Shown here: one piece after another, positions 44,808-44,979 of the stretch | Position numbering within the stretch: the first letter of the stretch is position 1 | Layout: each line of letters opens with the position of its first letter | Assembly: GCA_028286585.1 (NCBI GenBank) | Contig: JAQBRI010000002.1 | Span: forward strand, 1-44,979 | Direction of reading: 5' to 3' | Length of the DNA stretch: 44,979 nt | Source of the DNA: Candidatus Kaiserbacteria bacterium | GTDB taxonomy: Bacteria; Patescibacteriota; Minisyncoccia; Phycocordibacterales; UBA2100 | Notes under the pieces: model-generated | Databases searched by the model: none | Told to the model about the DNA's origin: nothing | The model's input: the letters and a program-made list of their open reading frames with translations, nothing else | Program-made: the position numbers and the translations under genes

Positions 44808-44979
44808 ATGAAAATTTCTTTTATTAAAAGAGGAATTTTTATTGCAGTTTTACTTTCCCCATCCCTCACCTTCGCAGTTTCCTACACCCCCGGCCAAACG
44901 CTTGACCCCGCCTGTCTTCCTACCGACTCCACCTGTCAGGTCATCAACACCAACGTCGTAGCTGCGAACTTCACCGCAA
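44808..44979 (+). CDS. N-terminus of a further paralogue of the S74 surface fibre family (3' truncated by window)
   Basis: MKISFIKRGIFIAVLLSPSLTFAVSYTPGQTLDPACLPTDSTCQVINTNVVAANFTA matches the N-terminus of the 42263 CDS. Confidence 0.85.
   Translation, partial: MKISFIKRGIFIAVLLSPSLTFAVSYTPGQTLDPACLPTDSTCQVINTNVVAANFTA

Overview
This window looks like chromosomal sequence from a CPR/Patescibacteria-type (Parcubacteria-like) bacterium. It is densely coding, with housekeeping genes (truB, typA/bipA, rnhB, rpmF, nusB, rnc, mscL, smc, rpsP, KH protein, trmD, rarA, endonuclease V) mixed with large cell-surface proteins. It opens and closes inside a family of S74-chaperone (endosialidase-type) surface fibre genes. 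A minus-strand block (GH8, BcsA-like GT2, GT-C, putative sortase substrate, sortase) faces a divergent GtrA/GtrB-like/SanA block. An isolated, compositionally different purL/purM pair sits near the middle. The most interesting observation is a family of about 100-nt structured intergenic elements, five copies in this window (10410-10510, 35280-35382, 37783-37883 reverse, 37892-37995, 41366-41468). Each has a long outer stem that varies in sequence but stays self-complementary, a GC-rich P2 hairpin with a covarying 4-bp helix and GNCG loop, and a P3 hairpin with a 3-bp + bulged-A + 7-bp + ANCA-loop architecture. Tandem G.A mismatches flank the outer stem in four of the five copies. Also notable: a palindromic, RPE-like in-frame insertion inside trmD, a second inverted-repeat element upstream of trmD, many near-leaderless promoters, a NusB-NUDIX fusion and a hingeless mini-SMC. 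No rRNA, tRNA or CRISPR was recognised. All family calls were made by eye from the translations; no database search was run.
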